Positions 42,629 through 52,633 are shown, counted from the stretch's first letter. The stretch: DNA of 64,000 nt from Candidatus Paceibacterota bacterium (GCA_035452965.1 DAOTCE010000001.1:62001-126000), one strand, 5' to 3'. Made by a program: numbers and translations. Notes: a model not told the origin generated them from the letters alone.

Positions 42629-44332
42629 ATGCTTCGCGCATCCTTCGGTCCCAGGCTGCTGGCCCTCGGGGTAGTCTGTACCTGCATCCGGTTGGAAGCG
42701 GGCGACTTCTTTGTCGCGCCTGGCGGGAGCCCGTTCGGTCCTGGCACCGTCTCGCAGCCTTACGACCTGGTCACTGCGCTCTCCGGGTTGGCGGGTGGAC
42801 CGGGCGACACTTTTTGGCTGCGGGGCGGGGATTACATGTTAGGACACCTGAATACCACGGTGCACGGCGACCCTGGAAACCCGATCACATTCCGCTCCGC
42901 GCCGGGAGAGGCTGCGCGAATTGACGGCTCGCTGAGCATCTTTAACAGCATCGGGCATGTGGTTTTTCGTGATTTTGAGTTGTACCGCTCGGACACCAAC
43001 CGGGTTAGCGCCCAAACGGGCGTGGGATTCAACGTCACCGATATCAGCATTATCCCGGGGATCGCCTGCTATGCGCCCAACCTCAGTTTCATCAACCTCG
43101 TGGTGCGGGACCAAACGAGGCACGCCATCTACACTGACCACCTGGCAACGAACATCCTCGTGTATGGGTGCATCCTGTTCAACAACGGCTGGAGATCTCC
43201 GGACAATGCCGAGGGGCATGGCATCTACGCGCAAGGCTCGGTTGGGACCAGGACGATGACTGAAAATATCGTCTTCAACAACTCCGGCTGCAATCTGCAT
43301 GTTTACGAGAACTCCCCAAACCACAGGCTGGTGGGGGTTACTTTGGACGGCAACGTCGCCTTCAACGCCGGCGCTATTCAGGATGTGCGGGATTACCGGG
43401 ACTGGATCGTGGGGGTGGATTTCCCGGCGGAATACGCCGACGAGATCATCCTGACGAATAACATGAGTTATCGGTTGCCAGACCTTTCGACCCAGAGTGA
43501 AGCGCAGATCGGCCGCGATGCAACGAATGGAACTTTGGTGCTGGCGGACAATTACCTGCCGCTGGGATTGCTGGTAAACAACTGGAGCAACGCCACCGTT
43601 ACGGGCAATCTGTTAGCGCCCCGGTTAATGGCGAGCTATGTCGTAAGCCTGTTACAGGCGGTGTCTCCCCTCAGTGTTTCGTGGGATAACAACACCTACG
43701 TGTCTCCCCCTGCGGGAAATCAGACCTTGCTGAACCTCACGCCTTACAGTTTCTCCGAGTGGCAGACGGCGACCGGTTTTGATTTGGATACCACGTTTGT
43801 GATTGGCGACCTGGAAGGCACCAGGATCTTCGTGAGCTCTAACCAATATGAGGCAGGTCGGGCCAACATCATTATCTATAATTGGGACAACCTCGACCAA
43901 GTGGCGGTGGATGTCAGTTCAGTGCTGCCGGTGGGCTGGGGCTTCGAGGTGCGCAACGCGCAGAACTGGCACGCCGCTCCCGCGCTGGTCGGGGTTTATT
44001 CCGGCCAACCACTCCAGTTGCCTATGACAAACCTCACCGTGGCTGTCCCGAATGGGCAGATGGTTACCCCGCCACCCACCGGACCGACATTCAATGTGTT
44101 CGTGCTTCTGCCACGCCCAGGCAAGCTTGAGGTCCGACCCGTGGGGGGGGGCATTCAGGTCTCCTGGCCCGCCGGCCTTGGCGGTAATTCACTCCAAGCT
44201 AGCGACAATTTGATCGGTGGGCCGGGTTGGTCGAGCGTCACCAACGTCCCGGTAGTCGCAGGGAATCAGTGCATGATTACGGAGCCGGCGGGGTCAGGGC
44301 CAAGGTTTTACCGTCTGCAACCAGGTCAGTAG
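42629..44332 (+). CDS. secreted parallel beta-helix protein with FYRL C-terminal module
   Basis: 567 residues: signal peptide ending IRLEA, then GDFFVAPGGSPFGPGT and SQPYDLVTAL (DUF1565-like opening) and Asn-rich turns (NILVYGCILFNNGWRS, NIVFNNSGCNLHVYEN) of a beta-helix. The last 65 residues form a small module ending GPRFYRLQPGQ, similar in plan to the tail of the protein at 5260. Distinct from the 34-41 kb paralogues. Within the EPS operon such proteins are often lyases or epimerases that trim the polymer. Confidence 0.82.
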   Translation: MLRASFGPRLLALGVVCTCIRLEAGDFFVAPGGSPFGPGTVSQPYDLVTALSGLAGGPGDTFWLRGGDYMLGHLNTTVHGDPGNPITFRSAPGEAARIDGSLSIFNSIGHVVFRDFELYRSDTNRVSAQTGVGFNVTDISIIPGIACYAPNLSFINLVVRDQTRHAIYTDHLATNILVYGCILFNNGWRSPDNAEGHGIYAQGSVGTRTMTENIVFNNSGCNLHVYENSPNHRLVGVTLDGNVAFNAGAIQDVRDYRDWIVGVDFPAEYADEIILTNNMSYRLPDLSTQSEAQIGRDATNGTLVLADNYLPLGLLVNNWSNATVTGNLLAPRLMASYVVSLLQAVSPLSVSWDNNTYVSPPAGNQTLLNLTPYSFSEWQTATGFDLDTTFVIGDLEGTRIFVSSNQYEAGRANIIIYNWDNLDQVAVDVSSVLPVGWGFEVRNAQNWHAAPALVGVYSGQPLQLPMTNLTVAVPNGQMVTPPPTGPTFNVFVLLPRPGKLEVRPVGGGIQVSWPAGLGGNSLQASDNLIGGPGWSSVTNVPVVAGNQCMITEPAGSGPRFYRLQPGQ

Positions 44333-44358
44333 CGCTTAGCGGAGATTCACGAATTATC

Positions 44359-45663
44359 ATGGAAGCCCATCGGCGCCAGGCCGGTCGTGCAGGAGCGGGC
44401 GACTCGCTGAAGGTCTTGTTCGCGTTGCTCGGCTGTGGCGGGCCGATGCTGGGAGTGCCAGGCGTCGCCCAGGACCGAGAGTCGCTGGCCGGAGAAGGGG
44501 CGGCCCAGGCGCTGAAGCGATCCGCGCAAGCCGAGGCGGACCGGTTCAACATCCGTTATGGCCCGCTTGCGTTGCAACTCGGAGCCGGGGTGCGGGCTGG
44601 CTACACGGACAACGTCTTCTACTCACAAACGAATCGTGTGGACGATTTCATCATCAATCCAGAGGTGAATCTGACTGGGTTCATGCAAGTCTCGGAGCTC
44701 AATACGCTGAGGCTTTCGGTGGGGGTCGGGTATGAGTACTATTTCGATAACTCCGCGTTGAACGCCGATTCCCCGATGATCAACCCGGATTCGGAGCTGG
44801 TCTTCAACATCTTTGCCGGCGATTTTCGCATCCGCCTGCACGAGAGGTTTACCTACCAGGAAACCCTCTTCTACAACACCAGTCCCAGCGGGCAGAATCT
44901 GCTCTATAACTTCAATAACGCCGGCATATTCTCCCGCTGGGACAATCGCGCCGGCCTCGATGTGGATTGGGACCTGAACAAGGTCATCCTGTCGGCTGGA
45001 TACGACCATGAGAACTTTGAGAGTTCGACCTCTGGTTTCGAGTACTTGAATCGGGCGTCGGAGTGGTTCACCGCGAGTGCTGCCCTATTCGTTGGCGACC
45101 ACGCCAGGGCCGGCGTCGAATCCCGGGCGGGTCTGCACAACTACGACACTGAGACTACGTTGAATGACCATTGGCAGGTCCGGGCCGGCCCTTTCGCAGA
45201 ATTCACGCTCCCGGAGCAGTTCTCCTTTCGGGCGGGGGGCGGATACGACACCGCGCAATATGACGCCGCGGGTGACGACAGTGATTTCCAGTCCTACTAT
45301 GCCTATGGCCGGCTCAGCCAGGAAATGCGCTTCGGCACGCATGCCCTTGCCGCCGGGCATGAAACCCTGCTGGGCGACAATGCCAATAACATGCGGACCA
45401 CCTACGTCCGCTACTCCATCTCTTCGCCCGTGGTTGAGCATGTCGAGTTGGGGGCGAGCGCGGCGGTCCATTTCAACAAGGAGTTCGGCGGCGCTTTCAC
45501 CGAGGAATTCACCTACTACGTGATCGGGCTCAGGGCCGGATTCCAATTTCATAAGTACTGGCGGGCGGACCTGGGCTATGAGTTTATCCAGAAGTTCTCG
45601 GATTTGCCGGACAGGGATTACTACAGAAATCGCGTCACTGTGGGCGTGACGTTCACCTTTTGA
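44359..45663 (+). CDS. outer-membrane beta-barrel protein of EPS export
   Basis: 434 residues. After an N-terminal segment that could include a signal (LKVLFALLGCGGPMLG), the body alternates polar and aromatic residues in amphipathic strands (LSVGVGYEYYFDN, VILSAGYDHENFES, VRAGPFAEFTLPE) and ends in VTVGVTFTF with a terminal Phe, the classic outer-membrane barrel ending recognised by the BAM machine. Start at 44359 lies after the beta-helix stop; an earlier frame start lies inside that gene. Likely polysaccharide secretion or surface anchoring. Confidence 0.78.
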   Translation: MEAHRRQAGRAGAGDSLKVLFALLGCGGPMLGVPGVAQDRESLAGEGAAQALKRSAQAEADRFNIRYGPLALQLGAGVRAGYTDNVFYSQTNRVDDFIINPEVNLTGFMQVSELNTLRLSVGVGYEYYFDNSALNADSPMINPDSELVFNIFAGDFRIRLHERFTYQETLFYNTSPSGQNLLYNFNNAGIFSRWDNRAGLDVDWDLNKVILSAGYDHENFESSTSGFEYLNRASEWFTASAALFVGDHARAGVESRAGLHNYDTETTLNDHWQVRAGPFAEFTLPEQFSFRAGGGYDTAQYDAAGDDSDFQSYYAYGRLSQEMRFGTHALAAGHETLLGDNANNMRTTYVRYSISSPVVEHVELGASAAVHFNKEFGGAFTEEFTYYVIGLRAGFQFHKYWRADLGYEFIQKFSDLPDRDYYRNRVTVGVTFTF

Positions 45664-45666
45664 TTT

Positions 45667-46413
45667 ATGAGGCTCTTCGTATCGTTCATCACCCTTTGCC
45701 TGTGCGGGCAGGCGTTCGACACGCCCGGGGCGGAGCGGGATCCGAGGGATCCTCGCTTTGAAGTCTTGCCAACGCGAGCCGGCGCGTTGCCGCTGGTTGT
45801 GGCTGCCAGCAGCAAGCCCGCCCCCGTCGAAACAGCCAGGACAAATGAAGCTGTGCTGCCGGAGGCGGCCAAGCCCACACCTCCCGCGGCCGAGCAACAG
45901 AAGCTGGGGCCGGGCGACCGCATCAGCTATCGTGTCATCGAGGACCAGGATGAGCCGCGCTCGCTGACCATCACGGACTCTGGCGATTTGGAAGTGCCTT
46001 ACTTCGGGCTGATTCACGCGGCCGGGAAGACCAGTCTCCAGTTGGCGAGCGAGATCAAGGCCCGGCTGGAGGAAAAGCTCTATCACCAGGCCAGCGTCAT
46101 CATTGCGGTCGAACTGGTCAACCGGACGCGAGTCACCGGCAAGGTATATGTGACTGGCCAGGTGCGCAACAAGGGTGGCTACGATATTCCGGCGGGCGAG
46201 GCCCTGACCGTGAGCAAAGCGATTCTCAACGCCGGGGGATTTAGCGACTTCTCCGACAAGAAAAATGTCCGCCTGGTGCGGAAGACCCCCCAGGGGCAGC
46301 AGACTTCCGTGGTCAATGTGGTGAACGTCTGGGACAAGGGAAGACTGGAGGAGGACCTTGTCGTCCAGCCGGATGATTTGATCGTCGTGCCCGCGCGTCT
46401 GTTGAACTACTGA
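45667..46413 (+). CDS. polysaccharide export protein (Wza-like)
   Basis: 248 residues: signal-like start MRLFVSFITLCLCGQA, then LGPGDRISYRVIEDQDE (the Poly_export opening) and SLTITDSGDLEVPYFGLI, followed by a SLBB-like repeat VYVTGQVRNKGGYDIPAGEA and DLVVQPDDLIVVPARL. No clear lipobox. It should form the outer-membrane export channel. It starts three bases after the barrel gene and precedes the Wzc-like gene. Confidence 0.9.
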   Translation: MRLFVSFITLCLCGQAFDTPGAERDPRDPRFEVLPTRAGALPLVVAASSKPAPVETARTNEAVLPEAAKPTPPAAEQQKLGPGDRISYRVIEDQDEPRSLTITDSGDLEVPYFGLIHAAGKTSLQLASEIKARLEEKLYHQASVIIAVELVNRTRVTGKVYVTGQVRNKGGYDIPAGEALTVSKAILNAGGFSDFSDKKNVRLVRKTPQGQQTSVVNVVNVWDKGRLEEDLVVQPDDLIVVPARLLNY

Positions 46414-46426
46414 CACGGAGCGCGCT

Positions 46427-48721
46427 ATGGATAACAAGCATCAGCTTTTCACGCCGACCGTTGACCTGTTCGCGCCTTCCGACCGGTTTGCGTCGAGCTC
46501 GCGCCTCTACGGCCGGTTGCACCGGTGGCAGCTTCTCCTCCGCAGGTGCTGGTGGGTTGTGGGACTGATCCTGGTCCTGGTGGTGGTGCCGGCCTATTTC
46601 TACAGCGCGGAATTGCCCGTGACTTATCAGTCCAAGGCCAGGATGTGGCTGGCGGGCCGGGTCAACCTCAGCGAGGGCCGGCTTTACACCGAGGAGCTGA
46701 TGGATTACCTGGCCACGCAGTCCGAACTGCTCAGCAGTTCGACGGTCCAAAACCGCGCGCTGGCACGCTTGCGCGCCCAGCACACGAACAACTTCCAGGC
46801 CGCGGTTTCCGCGGACCGCAAGTCCGGCTTCGCGCCCGTGCAGAAGACCAAGGCTTTTGTGAAGCGCCTGGCGGGCCTGGACAGGGCTGGAACCAAGGCT
46901 TCGGAAGAGGTGTTTCCCTTCAAGTTGAAGGTAACCGAATCCTCCAAGAGCAGCATTTTAGAGCTGCGCGCCACGGGCCCGCAGCCGGCCTCCACCCGCG
47001 CCTTTCTGAACTGCCTCATGGCCGAGTATTTCGCTTTCAAGAAGGAGAATCGCGAGAACGCCTCCGACCGGACCCTCTCTTTAGTCACTGGCGAGGCCCA
47101 TCAACTGGCGGCGGAACTGAAGGCGCAACAGGCGAAATTGCACGCGTTCCAGAGTTCGAACAATGTGGTGCTGCTCCAGGAACAAGGCAATAGCGCGGGC
47201 AACTACCTGGCCCAACTCAACGGGCAGCTCGCCGCGCTCCGCACCCAGCTCCAACTGCTCGAGCGCTTGGACCCCGAGCAGTGGATTGATGAGCAATCCC
47301 GGCGCGCCGCCGGGGGCACCGGCGCGCCCGCGGAAGCCGCAGCCCGGGAAGCAATGGCCGGGGTGGCCGGCCCACAGGCGGACTTGTTCCGGGCCAACCA
47401 GCAGGCGCAATTACTCAAAGCCCGGCGCGACGAGCTCGCGCGCTTCCTGCGGCCGCTCCATCCCAAGATCGCCAGGCTGAATGAAGAGATTGCGACCCAG
47501 GAGAAACTGGTGGGAATCTCCAAGGCCGAGGCCCTCAGACAATTCACGAACCGCCGGCAGGCGCTCCAGGTGGAGGTCAAGAACCTGGAGGCGGCCATTG
47601 AGGAATGGGATCTCAAGGCGCTCGAATCCAGCCGCAAGATTGCTGATTACGAGAGCATGCGGCTCGATCTGCAGCGGCTTCAGACGGCGTATGACCGCCT
47701 CTTCGGGGTCATGCAAACCGTGGATGTCGGCAAGACAGTGGACCAGGAGAACCTCGCCGTCCTCGAAGCAGCCTCCGCGGCCGATCCGGTCAATCGCATG
47801 GTTCTGAACATGCTGCTCGCGATATTTGCCGCTGTGGCGCTGAGCTTCGCCTGCCTGTATTGCCTGGGGTTGATGGATGACCGGTTCGCCTCCCTGACCG
47901 AGCTGTCCGGCTGCCTGTCGGCGGAGGTGCTGGGGCAGGTGCCCGCGATCTCCCTCAAGAATCCCAAAGGCCAGCTAAGCGCGCAGTTCCTGCAGCGGCA
48001 GCGGTTCGAGTTTCTGGAGTCTTTTCGGACGATTCGTTCCTCCCTGATGTTCATGAGCAATGGCCAAACCAGGCCCAAGACCATTCTCCTGACCAGCTCC
48101 GCGCCCCGGGAGGGCAAATCCACCGTCTCGCTTTACCTTGCCGCGACTCTGGCTTTGGGCAACTCGCGGGTGCTGCTGATTGATGCGGACATGCGCCGCT
48201 CGTCGCTGCATAAGTTTTTCGGGGCCAAGTCCGGCCCCGGCCTGGCGGAAATACTGAGCCGGGAAATCTCCCCGGCCCGGGCGATTGTCCCTTCCAGCAT
48301 GGAGAACCTCTCGCTTCTTCCCGCCGGGTCGGCCAGACGAAACCCCGGCGAGCTGGTCTTAAGCCCGGAATGGACGCGGTTCGTGGGGGAGGTCTATCCC
48401 CGGTATGATTACATCCTCATTGATTCGCCCCCCCTCCTGGCGACGGACGACGCCGCGGTTCTCGCTCCCCGAGTGGATGGCGTAGTGATGATAGTCCGCG
48501 GCTCCTACACGTCGGCCCGGATGGCGCGACGCGCATTGGACCTGTTGCGGCAGCGTCAGGCGCACGTGCTTGGGCTGGTGCTCAACCGCGCCCGCTCTTC
48601 GACTTCCGAATATCATTACCACCAACATTACCGGAATACGTATGAGTGGCATCCCCAGCCGGCCGAACCAGCTCCCGCGTTAACTTGTGACGTGGCTGCG
48701 TCCAACCATGGCCCCCGGTGA
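46427..48721 (+). CDS. Wzc-like polysaccharide co-polymerase and tyrosine autokinase
   Basis: 764 residues. A first helix (WWVVGLILVLVVVPAYFY) and a second near residues 465-485 (MLLAIFAAVALSFACLYCLG) bound a large periplasmic coiled-coil part (LKAQQAKLHAFQSSN and similar). The C-terminal cytoplasmic kinase has SSAPREGKST (Walker A, about 557-565), VLLIDADMR (A', about 583) and YILIDSPP (B, about 662). A Tyr/His-rich tail (EYHYHQHYRNTYEW) offers autophosphorylation sites. It sets polymer chain length and couples to the Wza channel. Its TGA overlaps the next start (GTGA). Confidence 0.92.
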   Translation: MDNKHQLFTPTVDLFAPSDRFASSSRLYGRLHRWQLLLRRCWWVVGLILVLVVVPAYFYSAELPVTYQSKARMWLAGRVNLSEGRLYTEELMDYLATQSELLSSSTVQNRALARLRAQHTNNFQAAVSADRKSGFAPVQKTKAFVKRLAGLDRAGTKASEEVFPFKLKVTESSKSSILELRATGPQPASTRAFLNCLMAEYFAFKKENRENASDRTLSLVTGEAHQLAAELKAQQAKLHAFQSSNNVVLLQEQGNSAGNYLAQLNGQLAALRTQLQLLERLDPEQWIDEQSRRAAGGTGAPAEAAAREAMAGVAGPQADLFRANQQAQLLKARRDELARFLRPLHPKIARLNEEIATQEKLVGISKAEALRQFTNRRQALQVEVKNLEAAIEEWDLKALESSRKIADYESMRLDLQRLQTAYDRLFGVMQTVDVGKTVDQENLAVLEAASAADPVNRMVLNMLLAIFAAVALSFACLYCLGLMDDRFASLTELSGCLSAEVLGQVPAISLKNPKGQLSAQFLQRQRFEFLESFRTIRSSLMFMSNGQTRPKTILLTSSAPREGKSTVSLYLAATLALGNSRVLLIDADMRRSSLHKFFGAKSGPGLAEILSREISPARAIVPSSMENLSLLPAGSARRNPGELVLSPEWTRFVGEVYPRYDYILIDSPPLLATDDAAVLAPRVDGVVMIVRGSYTSARMARRALDLLRQRQAHVLGLVLNRARSSTSEYHYHQHYRNTYEWHPQPAEPAPALTCDVAASNHGPR

Positions 48722-50316
48722 GGTTGAGCCTGCCGATGTCCCCGACTGCAACAGCAGCCGTCGCGCCACGTACCGCCGCGGCCAGACCCCGGTGCCGGCG
48801 GTTCGGCATCAACCTGGCGAGCAACATCGCGCAGTTGGGGCTGACCATGGTTATCGGCGCCTGGTACGTCCCTTACCTGGTCAGCAACCTGGGTCCGGCC
48901 GCCTATGGCCTGATCCCGCTGGCCAGTTCCATCACCGCTTACATGAGTCTGATTACCTTCGGCCTCAACTCGGCTGTGGGACGCTCTCTCACCATTGCGC
49001 TGGAGCGCGAGGATCATGCGAAAGCCAACCTGGTATTCAACGTCTCGCTCTGGGGCAGCCTTGTTCTGTGCGCCCTGCTCCTGCTGCCCGCCATTGCGAC
49101 GGTGGTTCACGTGCAGCATCTGCTGCGGATTCCGCCTGGTTACGAAACCGCCACCCGCTGGCTTTTCGTGGGGACGATCGCCGCATTCCTGCTGAATCAG
49201 CTTAAGACCCCATTCGGGGTGCCGTGTTTCTCCCGCAACCGGCTGGATTTGGAGAACCTTGTCGTTATTTGTGAAACGCTCACCCGGGTGGGGCTCGTGG
49301 TTTGCCTCTTTGCCCTGTTCACGCCGAGGATCGAGTTCGTGGGCGCGGGCATACTGGCGGGGACCGTGGTTTCCACCGTGGGGATGGTTTGGCTCTGGCG
49401 GTTGCTCACCCCCACGCTTCGTGTCCGGCTCCGCGATTTCGACTGGGGCATGCTCAAGAGCCTGTGCGGCACGGGCGGCTGGGTCATCATCAGTCAAATA
49501 GGCGTGATCTTGTACCTGAACATAGACCTGCTGGTTGCCAATCGCCTGTTCGGGGCTGAGCCGACCGGGCGTTACGCGGCGGTCCTGCAACTCCCGGCAT
49601 TGCTGCGTTCGGTGTGTATCGCCGTGGGCGGGATTTTCGCCCCGACGATGTTCCACATCTTCGCCGGCGGTGACATGAAGGAATTGGTGGCGTACCTGAA
49701 CCGCGCGATCAAATTCGTTGGCCTCGTTATTGCCCTGCCCATTGGGCTGGTTTGCGGGTTCGGCGAGCCACTGCTCAGATTGTGGCTCGGTCCCAGCTTC
49801 GGCAGCCTGGCTCCCCTGCTCTTTTTGATGGCGATTCATCTCTGCATTAACCTGGCAGTGTATCCCCTTTACGCGGTGCCTTTGGCCGCAAATCGGGTGA
49901 AAATCCCCGGGCTGGTCACGCTGGGAATCGGGTTCGCCAATTTGCTGCTGGCGCTTTTCCTTGCCGGCTACCTCGACTGGGGCCTGTATGGCCTGGCTGC
50001 GGCAGGCGGCATTACCCTGACCGTCCGGCATCTGCTGTTCACCCCGATGTATGGAGCGCGCATCCTCAAACAACCTTACAAGACGTTCTACCGGGAAATC
50101 CTTCCGGTTGTGCTCGCCACGGGAGCCGTCGTCGGGGTTTGCCGGCTGATCCTGACAAATTGGTCCATCGTCAGTTGGGCCGGCCTGGCGGCGGCGAGCC
50201 TGGGCGTGTCCCTGTTGTATGCCGCCCTGGTTTACTTCCTGTTGTCGCCGGAAGAACGAGTCGCATTGAAAGGATTTATTCAGCAGCGCCGGGGTGGAAA
50301 TCAGCCGGCCAGTTGA
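48718..50316 (+). CDS. Wzx-like oligosaccharide flippase
   Basis: 532 residues, about 12-14 hydrophobic segments with the MVF/MATE-like opening NLASNIAQLGLTMVIGAWYV and repeating GPAAYGLIPLASSI, VGLVIALPIGLV. It would flip the lipid-linked repeat unit across the inner membrane. The GTG at 48718 overlaps the wzc stop; an ATG at 48736 is an alternative. The conserved first helix begins about residue 28 (RFGINLA). Confidence 0.88.
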   Translation: MRLSLPMSPTATAAVAPRTAAARPRCRRFGINLASNIAQLGLTMVIGAWYVPYLVSNLGPAAYGLIPLASSITAYMSLITFGLNSAVGRSLTIALEREDHAKANLVFNVSLWGSLVLCALLLLPAIATVVHVQHLLRIPPGYETATRWLFVGTIAAFLLNQLKTPFGVPCFSRNRLDLENLVVICETLTRVGLVVCLFALFTPRIEFVGAGILAGTVVSTVGMVWLWRLLTPTLRVRLRDFDWGMLKSLCGTGGWVIISQIGVILYLNIDLLVANRLFGAEPTGRYAAVLQLPALLRSVCIAVGGIFAPTMFHIFAGGDMKELVAYLNRAIKFVGLVIALPIGLVCGFGEPLLRLWLGPSFGSLAPLLFLMAIHLCINLAVYPLYAVPLAANRVKIPGLVTLGIGFANLLLALFLAGYLDWGLYGLAAAGGITLTVRHLLFTPMYGARILKQPYKTFYREILPVVLATGAVVGVCRLILTNWSIVSWAGLAAASLGVSLLYAALVYFLLSPEERVALKGFIQQRRGGNQPAS

Positions 50317-50339
50317 GCTGCATCACCCGCTGCCTTGGC

Positions 50340-51683
50340 ATGAATTGGAGGAAGCCAGTTTACTTCTCCTACGCTTCGCTGCGTGGCTATTGCTTTCCGG
50401 CATACCTGGCCGGTTACGCGCGGGCGCGGGAGCGCGGCGGGGCGGACGACACCACATCGGCGGCCCTGGGCCGGCTCCTCCAGCATTGCCGGGAGAAGGT
50501 TCCCTACTATGCCGATCTGCTGCAGGAAACAGGATGCGGCCCAACCCCGTCCTGTGATCCGCGGGAGGAGCTGCTCCGCCTCCCGGTTCTCAAGAAGCAG
50601 ACCATTCGCGCCAACTTCGATAAGCTCCAATCCACTGACCTGGCCGGCAGAAAGTGGTCGTACAACACATCCGGGGGTTCGACTGGAGAGCCCGTTCGCC
50701 TCATTCAGGACTCGGATTATGAGGACCGCAGCGCGGCGATCAGCCTGCTCTATTATCGCGCTCTGGGGTATGAGGTCGGCCAGCCCATGGTCAGGCTTTG
50801 GGGGGCGGAACGGGATATCGAGTGCGGCACGCGGTCACCCAAGGCGCGTTTCTTTAACTGGCTGACCGACACCACCTGGATGAACGCATTTCACCTGTCG
50901 CCGGAGCGCATGCGGCAATACGTCGCGACGTTGAATCGGCTGCGTCCGCGCCTGATCCTCGCCTACGCGCAGGCGGCATACGAGCTGGCTCGGTTCGTCG
51001 AGCGGGAGAAGCTGGTGCTGGAACCGCAGCGAGCCGTCGTCACTTCAGCCGGCACACTCTACCCGTTTATGCGCGAGAAGATCGCCCGGGTTTTCGGCTG
51101 CAGGGTCTACAACCTATACGGCTCGCGGGAGGTGAGTGACATTGCCTGCGAGATTCCGGGCGCGGAAGGCCTTTGGGTTGCGCCGTGGGGCAACTTCGTT
51201 GAAATCCTGGATGATCAAGGAATGCCCGTGCCACCGGGCGAGGAGGGGAACATTGTGGTGACCTGCCTGACGAACTACGCCATGCCCCTGGTCCGCTACT
51301 GGATCGGGGATCGCGGGTCGTTGGGGCCGGATCGGACCCTGGGGGGCTCGCGCCAGCAATTCCTCCGGCACGTGGCTGGCCGCAACGTGGACGCCTTCAG
51401 AACGCGCGATCAGACGCTGGTGGACGGCGAGTATTTCACCCACCTCCTCTATTTCCGGCCCTGGGTGTCGAAATTCCAGGTGGTTCAACGGAGCCATGAG
51501 GACGTTCTGTTCAAGGTGGTCCGGGCCAACGGCGAGCCGCCCGAAAGCGAACTCGCGGACATCGCTGGCAAGGTGCGGCTGGTGATGGGCCCCGCCTGCC
51601 GGGTTGGTTTCGAATTCCCGTCCAGCCTGCCGCCGCATCCATCCGGCAAGTACCGGTACACTATTTCGGAAGTCGCCGCCTGA
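50340..51683 (+). CDS. CapK-like (phenylacetate-CoA ligase family) adenylating enzyme
   Basis: 447 residues from the ATG at 50340; the longer frame to 50139 lies within the flippase gene. SYNTSGGSTGEPVRLIQD is the AMP-binding loop, with YGSREVSDIACE and YWIGDRG as later adenylate-forming motifs. In capsule and exosortase-type EPS loci this family is thought to activate an acid for decoration of the polymer. Follows the flippase by 23 bases. Confidence 0.85.
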   Translation: MNWRKPVYFSYASLRGYCFPAYLAGYARARERGGADDTTSAALGRLLQHCREKVPYYADLLQETGCGPTPSCDPREELLRLPVLKKQTIRANFDKLQSTDLAGRKWSYNTSGGSTGEPVRLIQDSDYEDRSAAISLLYYRALGYEVGQPMVRLWGAERDIECGTRSPKARFFNWLTDTTWMNAFHLSPERMRQYVATLNRLRPRLILAYAQAAYELARFVEREKLVLEPQRAVVTSAGTLYPFMREKIARVFGCRVYNLYGSREVSDIACEIPGAEGLWVAPWGNFVEILDDQGMPVPPGEEGNIVVTCLTNYAMPLVRYWIGDRGSLGPDRTLGGSRQQFLRHVAGRNVDAFRTRDQTLVDGEYFTHLLYFRPWVSKFQVVQRSHEDVLFKVVRANGEPPESELADIAGKVRLVMGPACRVGFEFPSSLPPHPSGKYRYTISEVAA

Positions 51684-51735
51684 GCGCGGGCACGCGGCTG
51701 GCGCAAGGGGATGAGGGGCGCTCAATTTACGCCAT

Positions 51736-52626
51736 ATGCATATCTACAAGTCACGTTTTCTGGTGCGCGGGGAGGTTTGGTTCGAGCACGAGCCGGATTC
51801 GACCCCGGTGGATTGGATTTTTTACCACCAGCGCAGCCGCCCGGTACCGGGCGCCAGGTGGAAATACTTTTACACGATTGTGCTGGATCTCGGTTTGAGC
51901 CCGGAGGTCTTGCGACGAGGCTTGAACAACTCCACCGCCTACCATATCAGACGGGCGCGGGACAGGGACCGAATCGTCTGTGAGCGCGCGAACCCGGTCA
52001 GCCGGGAGATGCTCGACGCGTTCGAGGCCGCTTACCATCGCTTTGCGGGGATCAAGGGCCTGCCCCCCCTCGACCGGCAGTGGCTGGACCAATTGGCCAG
52101 CGACGGGTTCCTGGAGCTATCGCTTGCCCGGGACCCGGAAGGAAAGCCGCTGGCTTACCATGCATACTACATTGACTCCGACCGAAGCTGCCTGCTGCAC
52201 ACGTTCTCCCTGCATCAAGAGCTGGCCGACAGCGCGGCGCGGAACGCCATTGGCCGGGCTAACCGTTACCTCTTCTGGTGCGACATCCTTCGCCATCAGG
52301 AACAGGGTCTGAAGCGGTTCGACTTCGGAGGGTGGTACCCCGGCAAGACGGATCGGGAGCTGCTCGACATCAACCGATTCAAGGAAGGATTCGGCGGGCA
52401 GGTGGTGCGCGAGTACAATTGTGAGCAAATCCTCTCCCTTAAAGGCCGGGCGGTGCTTGCCGCCGCTGCCTTGCTGAGCTGGGGGAAGGGACTTCCCGCG
52501 GCGCTGCGATTCGGCCGGAAGGCGCGCGGCGCGGAGACGGAGACGGCCGGGGCCGACGCGCAGTCGCCGACGGCTTCGCCCGGGGCGGAGGCGCCTGCCC
52601 TGTCGGCGCCGGAAATGGCGCGATAA
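51736..52626 (+). CDS. FemAB/GNAT-like acyl- or aminoacyl-transferase, paralogue 1
   Basis: 296 residues starting MHIYKSRFLVRGEVWFE. The second half holds LAYHAYYIDSDRSCLLHTFS and a C-terminal block RFDFGGWYPGKTDRELLDIN, FKEGFGGQ, as in FemAB-like GNAT-fold proteins of EPS loci. A low-complexity tail (about 40 residues, Ala/Thr/Pro-rich) ends the protein. Homologous to the gene at 53207. Probably N-acylates or aminoacylates a sugar in the repeat unit; the donor is unknown. Confidence 0.75.
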   Translation: MHIYKSRFLVRGEVWFEHEPDSTPVDWIFYHQRSRPVPGARWKYFYTIVLDLGLSPEVLRRGLNNSTAYHIRRARDRDRIVCERANPVSREMLDAFEAAYHRFAGIKGLPPLDRQWLDQLASDGFLELSLARDPEGKPLAYHAYYIDSDRSCLLHTFSLHQELADSAARNAIGRANRYLFWCDILRHQEQGLKRFDFGGWYPGKTDRELLDINRFKEGFGGQVVREYNCEQILSLKGRAVLAAAALLSWGKGLPAALRFGRKARGAETETAGADAQSPTASPGAEAPALSAPEMAR

Positions 52627-52633
52627 GGTCAGC

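Noticed and set aside
48628..50073. 481-codon minus-strand frame across the flippase gene
   Set aside because: Complement of a membrane-protein gene yields a charged Gln/His/Arg-rich sequence; no motif.
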